8,994 bases of DNA, taken from NCBI GenBank assembly GCA_947573015.1, contig CANPDS010000089.1, positions 1 to 8,994 on the forward strand, read 5' to 3'. A model generated the notes under the pieces. It worked only from the letters and a program-made list of their open reading frames with translations. It was not told where the DNA came from and searched no databases. The DNA comes from an uncultured Muribaculum sp. (GTDB taxonomy: Bacteria; Bacteroidota; Bacteroidia; Bacteroidales; Muribaculaceae). This document shows positions 1-7,520 of this stretch, piece after piece; the first letter of the stretch is position 1, and every line of letters begins with the position of its first letter. Position numbers and translations under genes: made by a program.

Positions 1-2670
1 GTTAGTGTTCACCTCTATCGTCCGTTCTCTGCAAAGCATTTCCTTGCAGCTGTGCCCAAGACTGCCAAGAAGATTGCCGTGCTTGATCGTACCAAAGAGC
101 CTGGAGCCAAGGGTGAGCCTCTTTATCTTGATGTAGTTGATTGCTTCTACGGCGTTGAGAATGCTCCTGTGATCGTTGGTGGCCGTTTCGGTCTCGCATC
201 AAAGGATACTACTCCTGCGCAGATCATCTCTGTATTCGAGAACCTTGCTCTTCCCGAGCCTAAGAACAACTTCTCTCTCGGTATCGTTGACGACGTTACA
301 TTCCAGTCACTTCCCCTCAAGGAAGAGATCGCACTTGGCGCGGCAGGTACTTTCGAGGCTAAGTTCTATGGTCTTGGTGCCGACGGTACTGTAGGTGCAA
401 ACAAGAACTCTGTCAAGATCATTGGTGACAACACAAACAAGTATTGCCAGGCATATTTCTCTTACGACTCCAAGAAGTCGGGCGGTTTCACTTGCTCACA
501 CCTCCGCTTTGGCGACGAGCCTATCCGCTCTACCTATCTGGTGACAACCCCTAACTTTGTTGCATGCCATGTGCAGGCTTATCTCCACATGTACGATGTG
601 ACACGCGGTCTCCGCAAGGGTGGTACATTCCTTCTTAATACAATCTGGGATGGTGAGGAACTCGCAAAGAACCTTCCTGCAAAGGTTAAGCGTTTCTTCG
701 CTGAAAACAATATAACAGTATATTATATCAACGCTACTAAGATCGCCCAGGAGATTGGTCTCGGTAACCGTACCAACACCATCCTCCAGTCGGCATTCTT
801 CCGCATCACCGAGGTTATCCCCGTTGATCTTGCTGTTGAGCAGATGAAGAAGTTCATCGTGAAGAGCTACGGCAAGAAAGGTCAGGATGTTGTCGATAAG
901 AACTATGCAGCAGTTGACCGTGGTGGCGAATACCACAAGCTCGACGTGGATCCCGCATGGGCACAGCTCGCTCCCGAGGCAGCTGCCGCTAACTCTGATC
1001 CCGCTTTCATCAATGAGGTAGTGCGCCCCATCAACCCTCAGGATGGCGACCTCCTTCCCGTGAGCACTTTCGTTGACTTCACCGAAGGCACATGGGAGCA
1101 GGGTACTGCAAAATACGAAAAGCGTGGTGTTGCAGCATTCGTTCCCGAATGGCTCGAAGAGAACTGTATCCAGTGTAACAAGTGTGCATATGTATGTCCT
1201 CACGCTGCTATCCGTCCGTTCGTCCTCACTCCGGAGGAAATGTCTGCCGCTCCTTTCGGCGAGAATGACACTATCCCTGCTATCGGCAAGCAGTTCACTG
1301 GCATGCGTTTCATTCAGAGCGTAGACGTTCTCGACTGTCTCGGATGCTCTAACTGCGTTGATGTATGTCCCGGCAAGAAGGGCAACAAGGCTCTCGTGAT
1401 GAAGCCTCTTGAAACCCAGCTTCCTGCACAGGCAGAGTGGGATTACTGCGTAGCTTCTGTTAAGTCAAAGCAGAATCTTGTAGATGTCAAGGCCAACGTT
1501 AAGAATTCGCAGTTTGCTACTCCTTACTTCGAATTCTCTGGCGCTTGCTCTGGCTGCGGTGAGACTCCCTACGTTAAGCTCATCTCTCAGCTCTTCGGCA
1601 ACCGTGAGATCGTAGCCAACGCTACCGGCTGTTCTTCTATCTACTCCGGATCTGTTCCATCAACTCCTTATACTACCGACGATAAGGGTCACGGTCCGGC
1701 ATGGGCCAATAGCCTGTTCGAGGACTTCTGCGAGTTTGGCCTCGGTATGACTCTTGCCAACGACAAACTCCGTGCTCGTCTCGACGTAGAGGTTCGTGGT
1801 CTGCTCGACTGCCCCACCTGCTCCGATGAGATCAAGGCTCTCGCCACACAGTGGCTTGATGAGAAGGATAATGCAGAGCGTTCCCGCGAAATCGCCGACG
1901 CCCTCGTTCCTCTCATGGAAGCCTGCGGATGCCCGGCTTGCAAGAAGGTGCTTGAGCTCCGCCACTATCTTGTTAAGCGCAGCCAGTGGATCATCGGCGG
2001 CGACGGTGCTTCGTACGATATCGGCTTCGGTGGTCTTGACCACGTGATCGCTTCCGGCAAGGATGTGAATATCCTTGTGCTCGACACCGAGGTTTACTCC
2101 AACACCGGCGGTCAGGCATCAAAGGCTACACCTATCGGCGCTATCGCCAAGTTTGCTGCTGCAGGCAAGCGCGTGCGCAAGAAGGATCTGGGTCTTATCG
2201 CCACAACTTATGGCTATGTCTACGTGGCTCAGATCGCAATGGGTGCCGATCAGGCTCAGACACTCAAGGCTATCCGCGAGGCTGAGGCTTACGACGGTCC
2301 TTCGCTGATCATCGCTTATGCTCCCTGTATCAACCATGGTATCAAGGCCGGCATGGGCAAGGCTCAGCAGGAAGAGGCTAATGCTGTGGCATGCGGTTAC
2401 TGGCACCTCTGGCGCTATAATCCTGCCGCTGAGATGGAAGGCAAGAACCCCTTCACTCTCGACAGCAAGGAGCCTAACTGGGATGAGTTCGAAAACTTCC
2501 TTAAGGGTGAGGTGCGCTACGCTTCTGTAATGAAGCAGTATCCTACCGAAGCTGCCGAACTCTTTGCTGCTGCCAAGGCCAACGCTCAGTGGCGTTACAA
2601 CAACTACAAGCGTCTTGCCCAGCAGCAGTGGGGTGTAGATCCTGAAGTTGAGACCATCGAGAACAAGTAA
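1..2670 (+). CDS. nifJ: Pyruvate:ferredoxin (flavodoxin) oxidoreductase, 5'-truncated by window edge
   Basis: This enzyme oxidatively decarboxylates pyruvate with CoA to acetyl-CoA and CO2 and reduces ferredoxin in the cytoplasm of anaerobes. The frame is already open at base 1, so the GTG at 52 is an internal codon. About 889 residues are present of a family length near 1,180, so roughly 290 N-terminal residues are missing. Counting from base 1, the end of the CoA/transketolase-like domain (LDRTKEPGA, GEPLYLDV) comes first, then the gamma domain. Two [4Fe-4S] motifs CxxCxxCxxxCP follow, with Cys 389/392/395/399 and 446/449/452/456. The proximal-cluster cysteines are 516, 519, 544 and 776. 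The thiamine diphosphate motif runs from GGDG (666-669) to NTGGQ (Asn701). All these catalytic residues are intact. Codon use is strongly biased, as expected for a highly expressed gene. Extra cysteines at 604/607 and 642/644/647 are discussed in the findings. The identification is secure. Confidence 0.97.
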   Translation, partial: VSVHLYRPFSAKHFLAAVPKTAKKIAVLDRTKEPGAKGEPLYLDVVDCFYGVENAPVIVGGRFGLASKDTTPAQIISVFENLALPEPKNNFSLGIVDDVTFQSLPLKEEIALGAAGTFEAKFYGLGADGTVGANKNSVKIIGDNTNKYCQAYFSYDSKKSGGFTCSHLRFGDEPIRSTYLVTTPNFVACHVQAYLHMYDVTRGLRKGGTFLLNTIWDGEELAKNLPAKVKRFFAENNITVYYINATKIAQEIGLGNRTNTILQSAFFRITEVIPVDLAVEQMKKFIVKSYGKKGQDVVDKNYAAVDRGGEYHKLDVDPAWAQLAPEAAAANSDPAFINEVVRPINPQDGDLLPVSTFVDFTEGTWEQGTAKYEKRGVAAFVPEWLEENCIQCNKCAYVCPHAAIRPFVLTPEEMSAAPFGENDTIPAIGKQFTGMRFIQSVDVLDCLGCSNCVDVCPGKKGNKALVMKPLETQLPAQAEWDYCVASVKSKQNLVDVKANVKNSQFATPYFEFSGACSGCGETPYVKLISQLFGNREIVANATGCSSIYSGSVPSTPYTTDDKGHGPAWANSLFEDFCEFGLGMTLANDKLRARLDVEVRGLLDCPTCSDEIKALATQWLDEKDNAERSREIADALVPLMEACGCPACKKVLELRHYLVKRSQWIIGGDGASYDIGFGGLDHVIASGKDVNILVLDTEVYSNTGGQASKATPIGAIAKFAAAGKRVRKKDLGLIATTYGYVYVAQIAMGADQAQTLKAIREAEAYDGPSLIIAYAPCINHGIKAGMGKAQQEEANAVACGYWHLWRYNPAAEMEGKNPFTLDSKEPNWDEFENFLKGEVRYASVMKQYPTEAAELFAAAKANAQWRYNNYKRLAQQQWGVDPEVETIENK

Positions 2671-2695
2671 TTACTCATAATCTCGTTATATCGGC

Positions 2696-2736
2696 CGGCG
2701 CCTGAGTGCAATCGCATTCAGGCGCCGTTCTATTTT
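2696..2736 (+). terminator. Rho-independent terminator of nifJ
   Basis: A 14-base-pair stem pairs 2696-2709 with 2714-2727, with one G-U wobble and a four-base loop (AATC). The core arms are GGCGCCTGA and TCAGGCGCC, which pair perfectly. A T-rich tract (TTCTATTTT, 2728-2736) follows at once. It starts 26 bases after the nifJ stop codon and separates nifJ from the downstream operon. Confidence 0.93.
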
Positions 2737-2873
2737 ATATAAATTTATATGTGGGTTACGGATTGTAACTTGATTTTATCTGTGTACAGCTCATTACCAT
2801 ATGCTATACATCTCTCTAGTCAGTGATTTGCTGAAAAAATAACTCATAAATGCGTTAAAAATAAATGAAAAAA
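2737..2873. other. AT-rich intergenic spacer, nothing recognised
   Basis: This stretch lies between the nifJ terminator and the promoter of the next gene. I see no convincing coding sequence, repeat, RNA gene or second promoter in it. It is A/T-rich, as is normal upstream of Bacteroidetes promoters. Confidence 0.6.
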
Positions 2874-2904
2874 TTGCGCGACTATGAAAAATGATTTAAA
2901 TTTG
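2874..2904 (+). promoter_or_regulatory. Bacteroidetes-type sigma(ABfr) promoter for the tubulin-like operon
   Basis: A -33 element TTG (2874-2876) is followed by 20 bases and a perfect -7 element TAAATTTG (2897-2904), matching the known Bacteroidetes consensus TTG - N19-21 - TAnnTTTG. The predicted transcription start is near 2911, giving a leader of about 80 bases before the ATG at 2990. No comparable match was seen in the shorter gaps downstream, which suggests this promoter drives the whole gene run. Confidence 0.85.
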
Positions 2905-2913
2905 CACCAAATA

Positions 2914-2921
2914 CCCCCCCC
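2914..2921 (+). repeat. C8 homopolymer run at the predicted transcription start
   Basis: Eight consecutive C residues lie 9 bases after the -7 box, at or just past the predicted first transcribed base. Runs of this length are prone to slippage. Whether this one varies cannot be judged from a single sequence. Confidence 0.6.
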
Positions 2922-2952
2922 ATTTTCTTTCAGATTGTAAGTATTCGGGTGT

Positions 2953-2979
2953 GGGATGGTATAAGTGCAAAATCATCCC
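2953..2979 (+). promoter_or_regulatory. Small hairpin in the leader just before the operon's first start codon
   Basis: GGGATGGT (2953-2960) can pair with ATCATCCC (2972-2979), giving 8 pairs including one G-U and an 11-base loop, ending 10 bases before the ATG at 2990. The 3' half of the left arm, ATGGT (2956-2960), could instead pair with ACCAT (2987-2991), which covers the first two bases of the start codon. Two mutually exclusive foldings are therefore possible. The pairing is seen in the sequence; any regulatory role is speculative. Confidence 0.3.
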
Positions 2980-2989
2980 CTAAACCACC

Positions 2990-3529
2990 ATGGATACGCT
3001 TTGGGCATTTTTGTCTTCGCTGTTTACAGGTATAGGCGCCGCTTTGGCGCTTACTGTCGCTGTGGCTTTGCTGCTTCATTACGTGGCACGAGCCTCCGTG
3101 ATTGTAAATGCCCTTTTGTCTTTGCTTCTCATTGTTCTTGCATCGTTTCAGTTTGTGCTCCTGTTCGGGGCGGAAGCTGTGAGGGGCTATGTGCATATGG
3201 CCCTTGATGCTGCTCAGATTGCAGGTCAGATTGCTGATGTGGAGAGCGTGAGTGCACTTATAAGTGAGGTGCCGGGGATGGGCGACTATGTTGATGACGG
3301 TCGTCAAGGCCTGATGGATGGCGCTATTACCCTGCGTCAGTTGACCGATGATGTGATGTTGGGATATATATGGCGCCGATGTATGTGGCTCGGAGCTTTC
3401 CTGATAGTAATTATTGGAGCCGGATTCCTGCTCCCCTCTCGCCGTAGGACAAGACATAGGGTATCGGACGATTTTTATACATCGTCAGGTGGAGGCTATG
3501 GCTCGTCATCTTCGACAATGAATTTCTGA
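2990..3529 (+). CDS. Small membrane protein of unknown family, first gene of tubulin-like operon
   Basis: I do not recognise this 179-residue protein as a named family. Hydrophobic segments at about 8-30 and 37-60 form an N-terminal hairpin. A soluble, mildly acidic stretch at 61-128 contains E62, D73, D83, E85, E93 and a DD pair at 102-103. A third hydrophobic segment at about 132-149 is followed by a strongly basic stop-transfer sequence (SRRRTRHR, 150-157). By the positive-inside rule the C-terminus should be cytoplasmic. The tail (163-179) is rich in Ser and Gly and ends SSSSTMNF. The start is the ATG about 80 bases downstream of the predicted transcription start. The stop lies 25 bases before the tubulin-like gene, so the two are surely co-transcribed. 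A reasonable inference is a membrane anchor or partner for the tubulin-like protein, but no domain proves it. Confidence 0.85.
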   Translation: MDTLWAFLSSLFTGIGAALALTVAVALLLHYVARASVIVNALLSLLLIVLASFQFVLLFGAEAVRGYVHMALDAAQIAGQIADVESVSALISEVPGMGDYVDDGRQGLMDGAITLRQLTDDVMLGYIWRRCMWLGAFLIVIIGAGFLLPSRRRTRHRVSDDFYTSSGGGYGSSSSTMNF

Positions 3530-3554
3530 ATAAAACTAAATATCTTAAAGCATT

Positions 3555-6500
3555 ATGGCTGACATTCTTATTGGTCTCGGAGGCACCGGAGGAAAGATTC
3601 TCAAAGCATTCCGACAGCGCCTTTGGACAGAGTTCGACGCTGCCCAGCGCAGAAATCTTCCATTGGGATTTATCTATGTGGATAGCGACCGTGCTATGCT
3701 CGATGCATCTGATATCACTTATCAGACCATACATGGCAACTGCGTCTTTGAGACCAATGATTTTGTGGATATTAAGACGCACAGCAACATCGATGCCATA
3801 TTCGCCAATCCAAAAGGCTATCCACGTCTTACGGGTATCCTCGGAAATGTAGGCGCCACACAGTCTGCCGTATGTCCGGTTGGGGCAGCTGCCGATCAGA
3901 AGCGCCGTGCAGGCCGTCTGCTTTTTGCATCCAATATAGAAGCCTATCTATCCAAGCTCGCCAATGCTGTTCAAGATGTGCAGCAAAAAGAGGTTGGTAG
4001 TACTATCAATGTGCATATATTCTGTGGCCTGGCCGGTGGTACAGGTTCCGGTTCGATCATTGATGCCATTACCCAGACCCGAAAATGGATGTTCGAGCAT
4101 AACATTTCAGAGAAAACCGGATTCACTCTTACCGTATTCTGCCAGATTCCGGAAGCTAACCCTCAGCCCAACTGGGACAATGGCCGCTACAAGGCCAATG
4201 GATATGGAGCTCTGTTGGAACTGAACAATCTCTTCTCGTCCCATTATAATATGGAGTGGGGCACACGTGTATCAACACCACCTTATGATGTATCGACTAC
4301 CGTAGAGACCGGCCGTCTATATCTAACATATGCCAATCCTACTCCCGACAATGTGAAGAAAGGTGCCATTCCTCAGGAACTGAATATCGCCGGAGGATTG
4401 ATACTTTACACAAATCGCAATGACTTCGGCTATACTGTCAACGATCCAGTGCAACTTGCCGGACTCGTGGCCGACTTTGTCTACAGCCGCATATTCTCTA
4501 CTATGGATCAGATGGGGCAGGAGTTGGGGCGATTCTACACATTTGAAAATCTCAGCAACAACCGCGATGAATATGACGAGACCGCTGATCCTGAGGAAGG
4601 ATCTCCGCTACCGGTGCGTACCCGCGCTATCGGATCGTTCGGCATAAAGCGCATCATTGTGCCTGAGACAGATCTGCAGGAGCATATCGCATATACACTC
4701 GGAAGCAGCGCATTGCTTCAGATGAAATATAACAATTGGAGCTCAGCATCAGGCTATCGTGAGGAGGCCCCATCTTTTGATGAGGTGACATATGTGCGCG
4801 ATCCGGGACGGCGTGGTTCATGGAAGCTTACTCCGGAGCATCTCCGTCTCAAGCAGCACGTCATTGACTCCGATGAGAAGGAAAAGTGGACTACTGGTGA
4901 TTTCGCAGGCTATTGGAATCCATGCGTTGACCGTTGGGCCGAGGCTGCAAAGGGTACACAGCATCCGTTTGACAAGCTTGTTGATCTGTGCCGTGGTGGT
5001 TATCAGGAGGGATTCCGCAGCGTAGGTGTGGAAAACTTTTACCGTGACAAGGCCCGTAGCCTCGATACATATGCCAAGCAGATTGCCGAAGGCGTTGAGA
5101 AATATCTTTTCCGCGAATGGGCCGATGGTCGTCTGGCTCTTGTCAGTGTGCGCCATATCGTGGCCGAGCTTGCAAAACAGATGCGTGAGCAGGCACTTGA
5201 ATGCTCGGAGACAGTCGTGCCCGATCTCGATACAAAGATTTCCGAGTTCAAGGGTGTTATCAATCAGGCCAAGGAAGACGTGCTCAATACAAATATTGTA
5301 AAGCGTCAGATAATATTCGGGAACCGCTTCGAGCGTGCCACACACTATGCCAAGATGCTCTACTCGGCTATGACCGAACGTGCGGCGGTGGATATATTCA
5401 CCAAGCCACTGCTTGAGAATCTTGAGCAGCGCTTCAACGATCTCAACACTCGTCTGGTCGGATTTGAGACATCGCTCGACAAGCTCTTCAAGTTCTCCCG
5501 TGCACGCATGGCGGCTCTCAGCGATCTTGATTCAGTGAGCGAGGGTGAGAACCGCGACGGCACGGAGACTCTGACCGATCCGATTGTGAAGTTCTACAGC
5601 CGCAACCGCATGCGCGATCTGGAGAGCCGTCTCAGTGGGGACCATGACCGTATGAGCACCATCACCGACAGTGTGCGCTCAGCCTTGATTGATGCTCTCA
5701 GTAGTGAGGGCCGATTCTCCAATTCGGTCAATCTTTCGGAGAATGTGCTTTCTGGCGCATTCCTCGGTCCGGTGTTCGAGACTATCAAGACTTTCCACAA
5801 CGATCTCTGCATCGAGCGTACAGAGAAAGTCCTGGATGTGCCTATTCTGGAGCGTCTGCAGCATAAGTTTGGTGGCAATGATATGGCTCTTACAAAGTTT
5901 GCTCAGGATATAATACAGGCAAGCGGTGCATTCATTGAAATCGATAAAAATGAAATCCGCCTCAACAATGCCAATACTGCCGCTCCTGAAGAGGGTAAGA
6001 ATATCCTTATCAAGCGTGTGCTTGTCACCCTTCCCAAGGCTAAGGATCCGGCACTCATGCAGTTTGCCGACGATCTCAAGCGTAAGCTTCAGGGTGCAAT
6101 CCCCGGAGGTGTAGGTGCGTCGGTTATTGTAAGCACAGAGGGCGCTCGTCCCAACGAGATTACGGTGATGATTGTAGAGAATTGCTTCCCGATGCGTGCT
6201 ATCGGTTCGCTACCGATGCTTAAGGCAGAGTTTGACCGCCTCATTGCCGCTAATCCGGCTAACTCGATTGTACTTACTTCGGAGGGTAAGGCCGATGACT
6301 ACCGCGAGCTTTATGCATGTCCACCCAAGACTCCCGATCAGCTTCGCGCTGAGGTGATGCCTTATATGATGCTGGCTCTTGGTTTGGGTGCGATACAATT
6401 CGACAGTGCAACATCCGAGCAGTGGGGTGCCGCTGGTGAGCCCGATATATTCGGCAACTCTACCATTGTGCCGTGGGGTTACTCAAAGTTTACTGAAATG

Positions 6501-6767
6501 GCTTATGACGACCGCCTTATCGAGAATCATGCCAAGGAGACTATGCGCATAGCCCGAGAGGCTCTTGAATCTCGCTTTGAGGATGTCGATCCGGCTGCTC
6601 TGAAAGCTATTCAGGACAAGCTTAAGGAGACTGATGCGGAGTTTATGGCTAGAGTCGGCAAGATGATGAAGGAGGAGAATCCAACTCCTAAGTCACGCTA
6701 CAACGATTTCGTCAACTGGACCATGGCAGCCAAGAAACTCATTGCTGAATACCGTCCTGTGCGCTAA
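3555..6767 (+). CDS. Tubulin/FtsZ-superfamily protein (Tubulin_2-like, tubulin-like domain-containing protein)
   Basis: A large (1070-residue) cytoplasmic protein with an N-terminal tubulin/FtsZ-type nucleotide-binding domain. The first glycine loop is ILIGLGGTGGKIL (4-16), equivalent to the GxGGxG loop that opens FtsZ. The tubulin signature loop is AGGTGSGS (160-167), close to the canonical GGGTG[ST]G, preceded by a hydrophobic strand (VHIFCG) and followed by a helix starting at IIDAI. I could not find a clear FtsZ-type NxDxxD catalytic T7 loop; NDPVQLAGLVAD (296-307) lies in a plausible place but does not match. The tubulin-like part probably occupies the first ~450 residues. The rest is mostly helical, with a likely coiled coil near 617-650, and a mixed alpha/beta section from ~817 to ~900. 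At over 1000 residues it is far longer than FtsZ (~400). There is no signal peptide or membrane span. Family members are known from comparative genomics in multigene membrane-associated loci. Superfamily membership is confident; polymerisation, GTP hydrolysis and biological role are not shown. Confidence 0.9.
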   Translation: MADILIGLGGTGGKILKAFRQRLWTEFDAAQRRNLPLGFIYVDSDRAMLDASDITYQTIHGNCVFETNDFVDIKTHSNIDAIFANPKGYPRLTGILGNVGATQSAVCPVGAAADQKRRAGRLLFASNIEAYLSKLANAVQDVQQKEVGSTINVHIFCGLAGGTGSGSIIDAITQTRKWMFEHNISEKTGFTLTVFCQIPEANPQPNWDNGRYKANGYGALLELNNLFSSHYNMEWGTRVSTPPYDVSTTVETGRLYLTYANPTPDNVKKGAIPQELNIAGGLILYTNRNDFGYTVNDPVQLAGLVADFVYSRIFSTMDQMGQELGRFYTFENLSNNRDEYDETADPEEGSPLPVRTRAIGSFGIKRIIVPETDLQEHIAYTLGSSALLQMKYNNWSSASGYREEAPSFDEVTYVRDPGRRGSWKLTPEHLRLKQHVIDSDEKEKWTTGDFAGYWNPCVDRWAEAAKGTQHPFDKLVDLCRGGYQEGFRSVGVENFYRDKARSLDTYAKQIAEGVEKYLFREWADGRLALVSVRHIVAELAKQMREQALECSETVVPDLDTKISEFKGVINQAKEDVLNTNIVKRQIIFGNRFERATHYAKMLYSAMTERAAVDIFTKPLLENLEQRFNDLNTRLVGFETSLDKLFKFSRARMAALSDLDSVSEGENRDGTETLTDPIVKFYSRNRMRDLESRLSGDHDRMSTITDSVRSALIDALSSEGRFSNSVNLSENVLSGAFLGPVFETIKTFHNDLCIERTEKVLDVPILERLQHKFGGNDMALTKFAQDIIQASGAFIEIDKNEIRLNNANTAAPEEGKNILIKRVLVTLPKAKDPALMQFADDLKRKLQGAIPGGVGASVIVSTEGARPNEITVMIVENCFPMRAIGSLPMLKAEFDRLIAANPANSIVLTSEGKADDYRELYACPPKTPDQLRAEVMPYMMLALGLGAIQFDSATSEQWGAAGEPDIFGNSTIVPWGYSKFTEMAYDDRLIENHAKETMRIAREALESRFEDVDPAALKAIQDKLKETDAEFMARVGKMMKEENPTPKSRYNDFVNWTMAAKKLIAEYRPVR

Positions 6768-6808
6768 TGACACTGCTGAATAAATAATAAACTAAACATA
6801 CACTGAAG

Positions 6809-7486
6809 ATGGCAAACGTAAAGAAATATCGTTGCATGAATGTTGGCAACTGTCAGACTGCCAACGAAAACAAAACATTTGACATAGCCGATGGTGCTGA
6901 AAAGATCTGCCCTGACTGCAAGAAGGATATGATTGTCGAGGTCAAGGGTGGCATGGGTGCCGGAATGATCGGCGGTATAGTCGGTGGTGTAGTTGTGGCC
7001 GGACTCGCGGTATGCTATGGACTTGGCGTTTTCTCAGGGAAAGCAGATGCGGAAACTGATAAAATCGCAGATACCGACACGGTGGCTGTCGTCGAGGAGG
7101 TTGTGCCTGACACTGTCGCTGTAGAAGTCGTTGAAGAGGTTGATACTATCGCTGCCGTTGAGGAGGAAACTCCCGCTGTTGAGGAGCCGAAGGCTGCCGG
7201 GGGAAATGAAACCGGAGCAACTGCGGCATCTGCGAATTATCTCACTAATTATGCACTTCCATATGGACTTTATACCGGCCCGGCAAAGAATGGACGCCCG
7301 AATGGTCCTAACGGTGATATAAAAGTCACAAAGGACTATTCGCTTGATATGCATAACGGTCAGTCACTTCAGTTGGCTAAGGGTGACAAGATTTCGCGTT
7401 GCAAATTTGTCAACGGTCAGCTTGCTTCGGGCATGTTGGAGCGTCCTGACGGTTCTGCCCGCAACATCACTATCGGTGTAAACTGA
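6809..7486 (+). CDS. Zinc-ribbon, single-span membrane protein with acidic repeat linker and MORN-like C-terminus
   Basis: A 225-residue protein of unrecognised family with clear modular layout. Residues 7-40 form a putative zinc ribbon with Cys9, Cys15, Cys34 and Cys37 (C-x5-C-x18-C-x2-C, the last pair being CPDC). A glycine-rich hydrophobic span follows at about 50-75. Residues 79-130 are a Val/Glu/Pro-rich acidic linker containing three near-repeats of 11 residues starting with DT[VI]A. The C-terminal part (144-225) has MORN-like features: YTGPAKNGRPNG at 155-166 and FVNGQLASGMLERPDG at 200-215. No signal peptide precedes the ribbon, so the ribbon is most simply cytoplasmic and the linker and MORN-like part periplasmic. 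That would make the protein a bridge across the inner membrane. The gene starts 41 bases after the tubulin-like stop with an A-rich leader and no terminator between. The zinc ribbon and span are well supported; the MORN assignment is tentative. Confidence 0.85.
   Translation: MANVKKYRCMNVGNCQTANENKTFDIADGAEKICPDCKKDMIVEVKGGMGAGMIGGIVGGVVVAGLAVCYGLGVFSGKADAETDKIADTDTVAVVEEVVPDTVAVEVVEEVDTIAAVEEETPAVEEPKAAGGNETGATAASANYLTNYALPYGLYTGPAKNGRPNGPNGDIKVTKDYSLDMHNGQSLQLAKGDKISRCKFVNGQLASGMLERPDGSARNITIGVN
7076..7168 (+). repeat. Three degenerate 33-bp (11-residue) tandem units in the acidic linker
   Basis: Units begin at 7076, 7109 and 7142, encoding DTVAVVEEVVP, DTVAVEVVEEV and DTIAAVEEE (the last is short). 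The protein repeat is clear while third-base positions differ, so this looks like an old duplication kept under protein-level constraint. The repeat lengthens the linker between the membrane span and the C-terminal domain. Confidence 0.7.
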
Positions 7487-7520
7487 TAAGGCATGCATAT
7501 ATGTCCCACCTCCTCGGATT

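Noticed and set aside
52..54. GTG at 52 as the start of the oxidoreductase
   Set aside because: The frame is open to base 1 and the upstream residues (HLYRPFSAKHFLAA) are conserved PFOR sequence, so the gene begins before the window.
496..1203. A 235-codon open frame on the minus strand inside nifJ
   Set aside because: It lies wholly antisense to a strongly conserved, codon-biased gene; its protein has no recognisable motif, and long antisense frames are expected in such genes.
2930..3457. A 175-codon minus-strand frame over the first operon gene
   Set aside because: It overlaps the plus-strand gene, which has a strong promoter, sensible membrane topology and operon spacing. The minus-strand product is low-complexity and rich in His, Gln and Lys, typical of a shadow.
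3573..3596. GLGGTGGK in the tubulin-like protein read as a Walker A P-loop
   Set aside because: The spacing is G-x5-G-K and the lysine is followed by Ile, not Ser/Thr. Together with the downstream AGGTGSGS loop it fits the tubulin/FtsZ glycine loop better.
4818..5345. A 175-codon minus-strand frame inside the tubulin-like gene
   Set aside because: It is antisense to a continuous conserved coding region with no promoter or family match visible.
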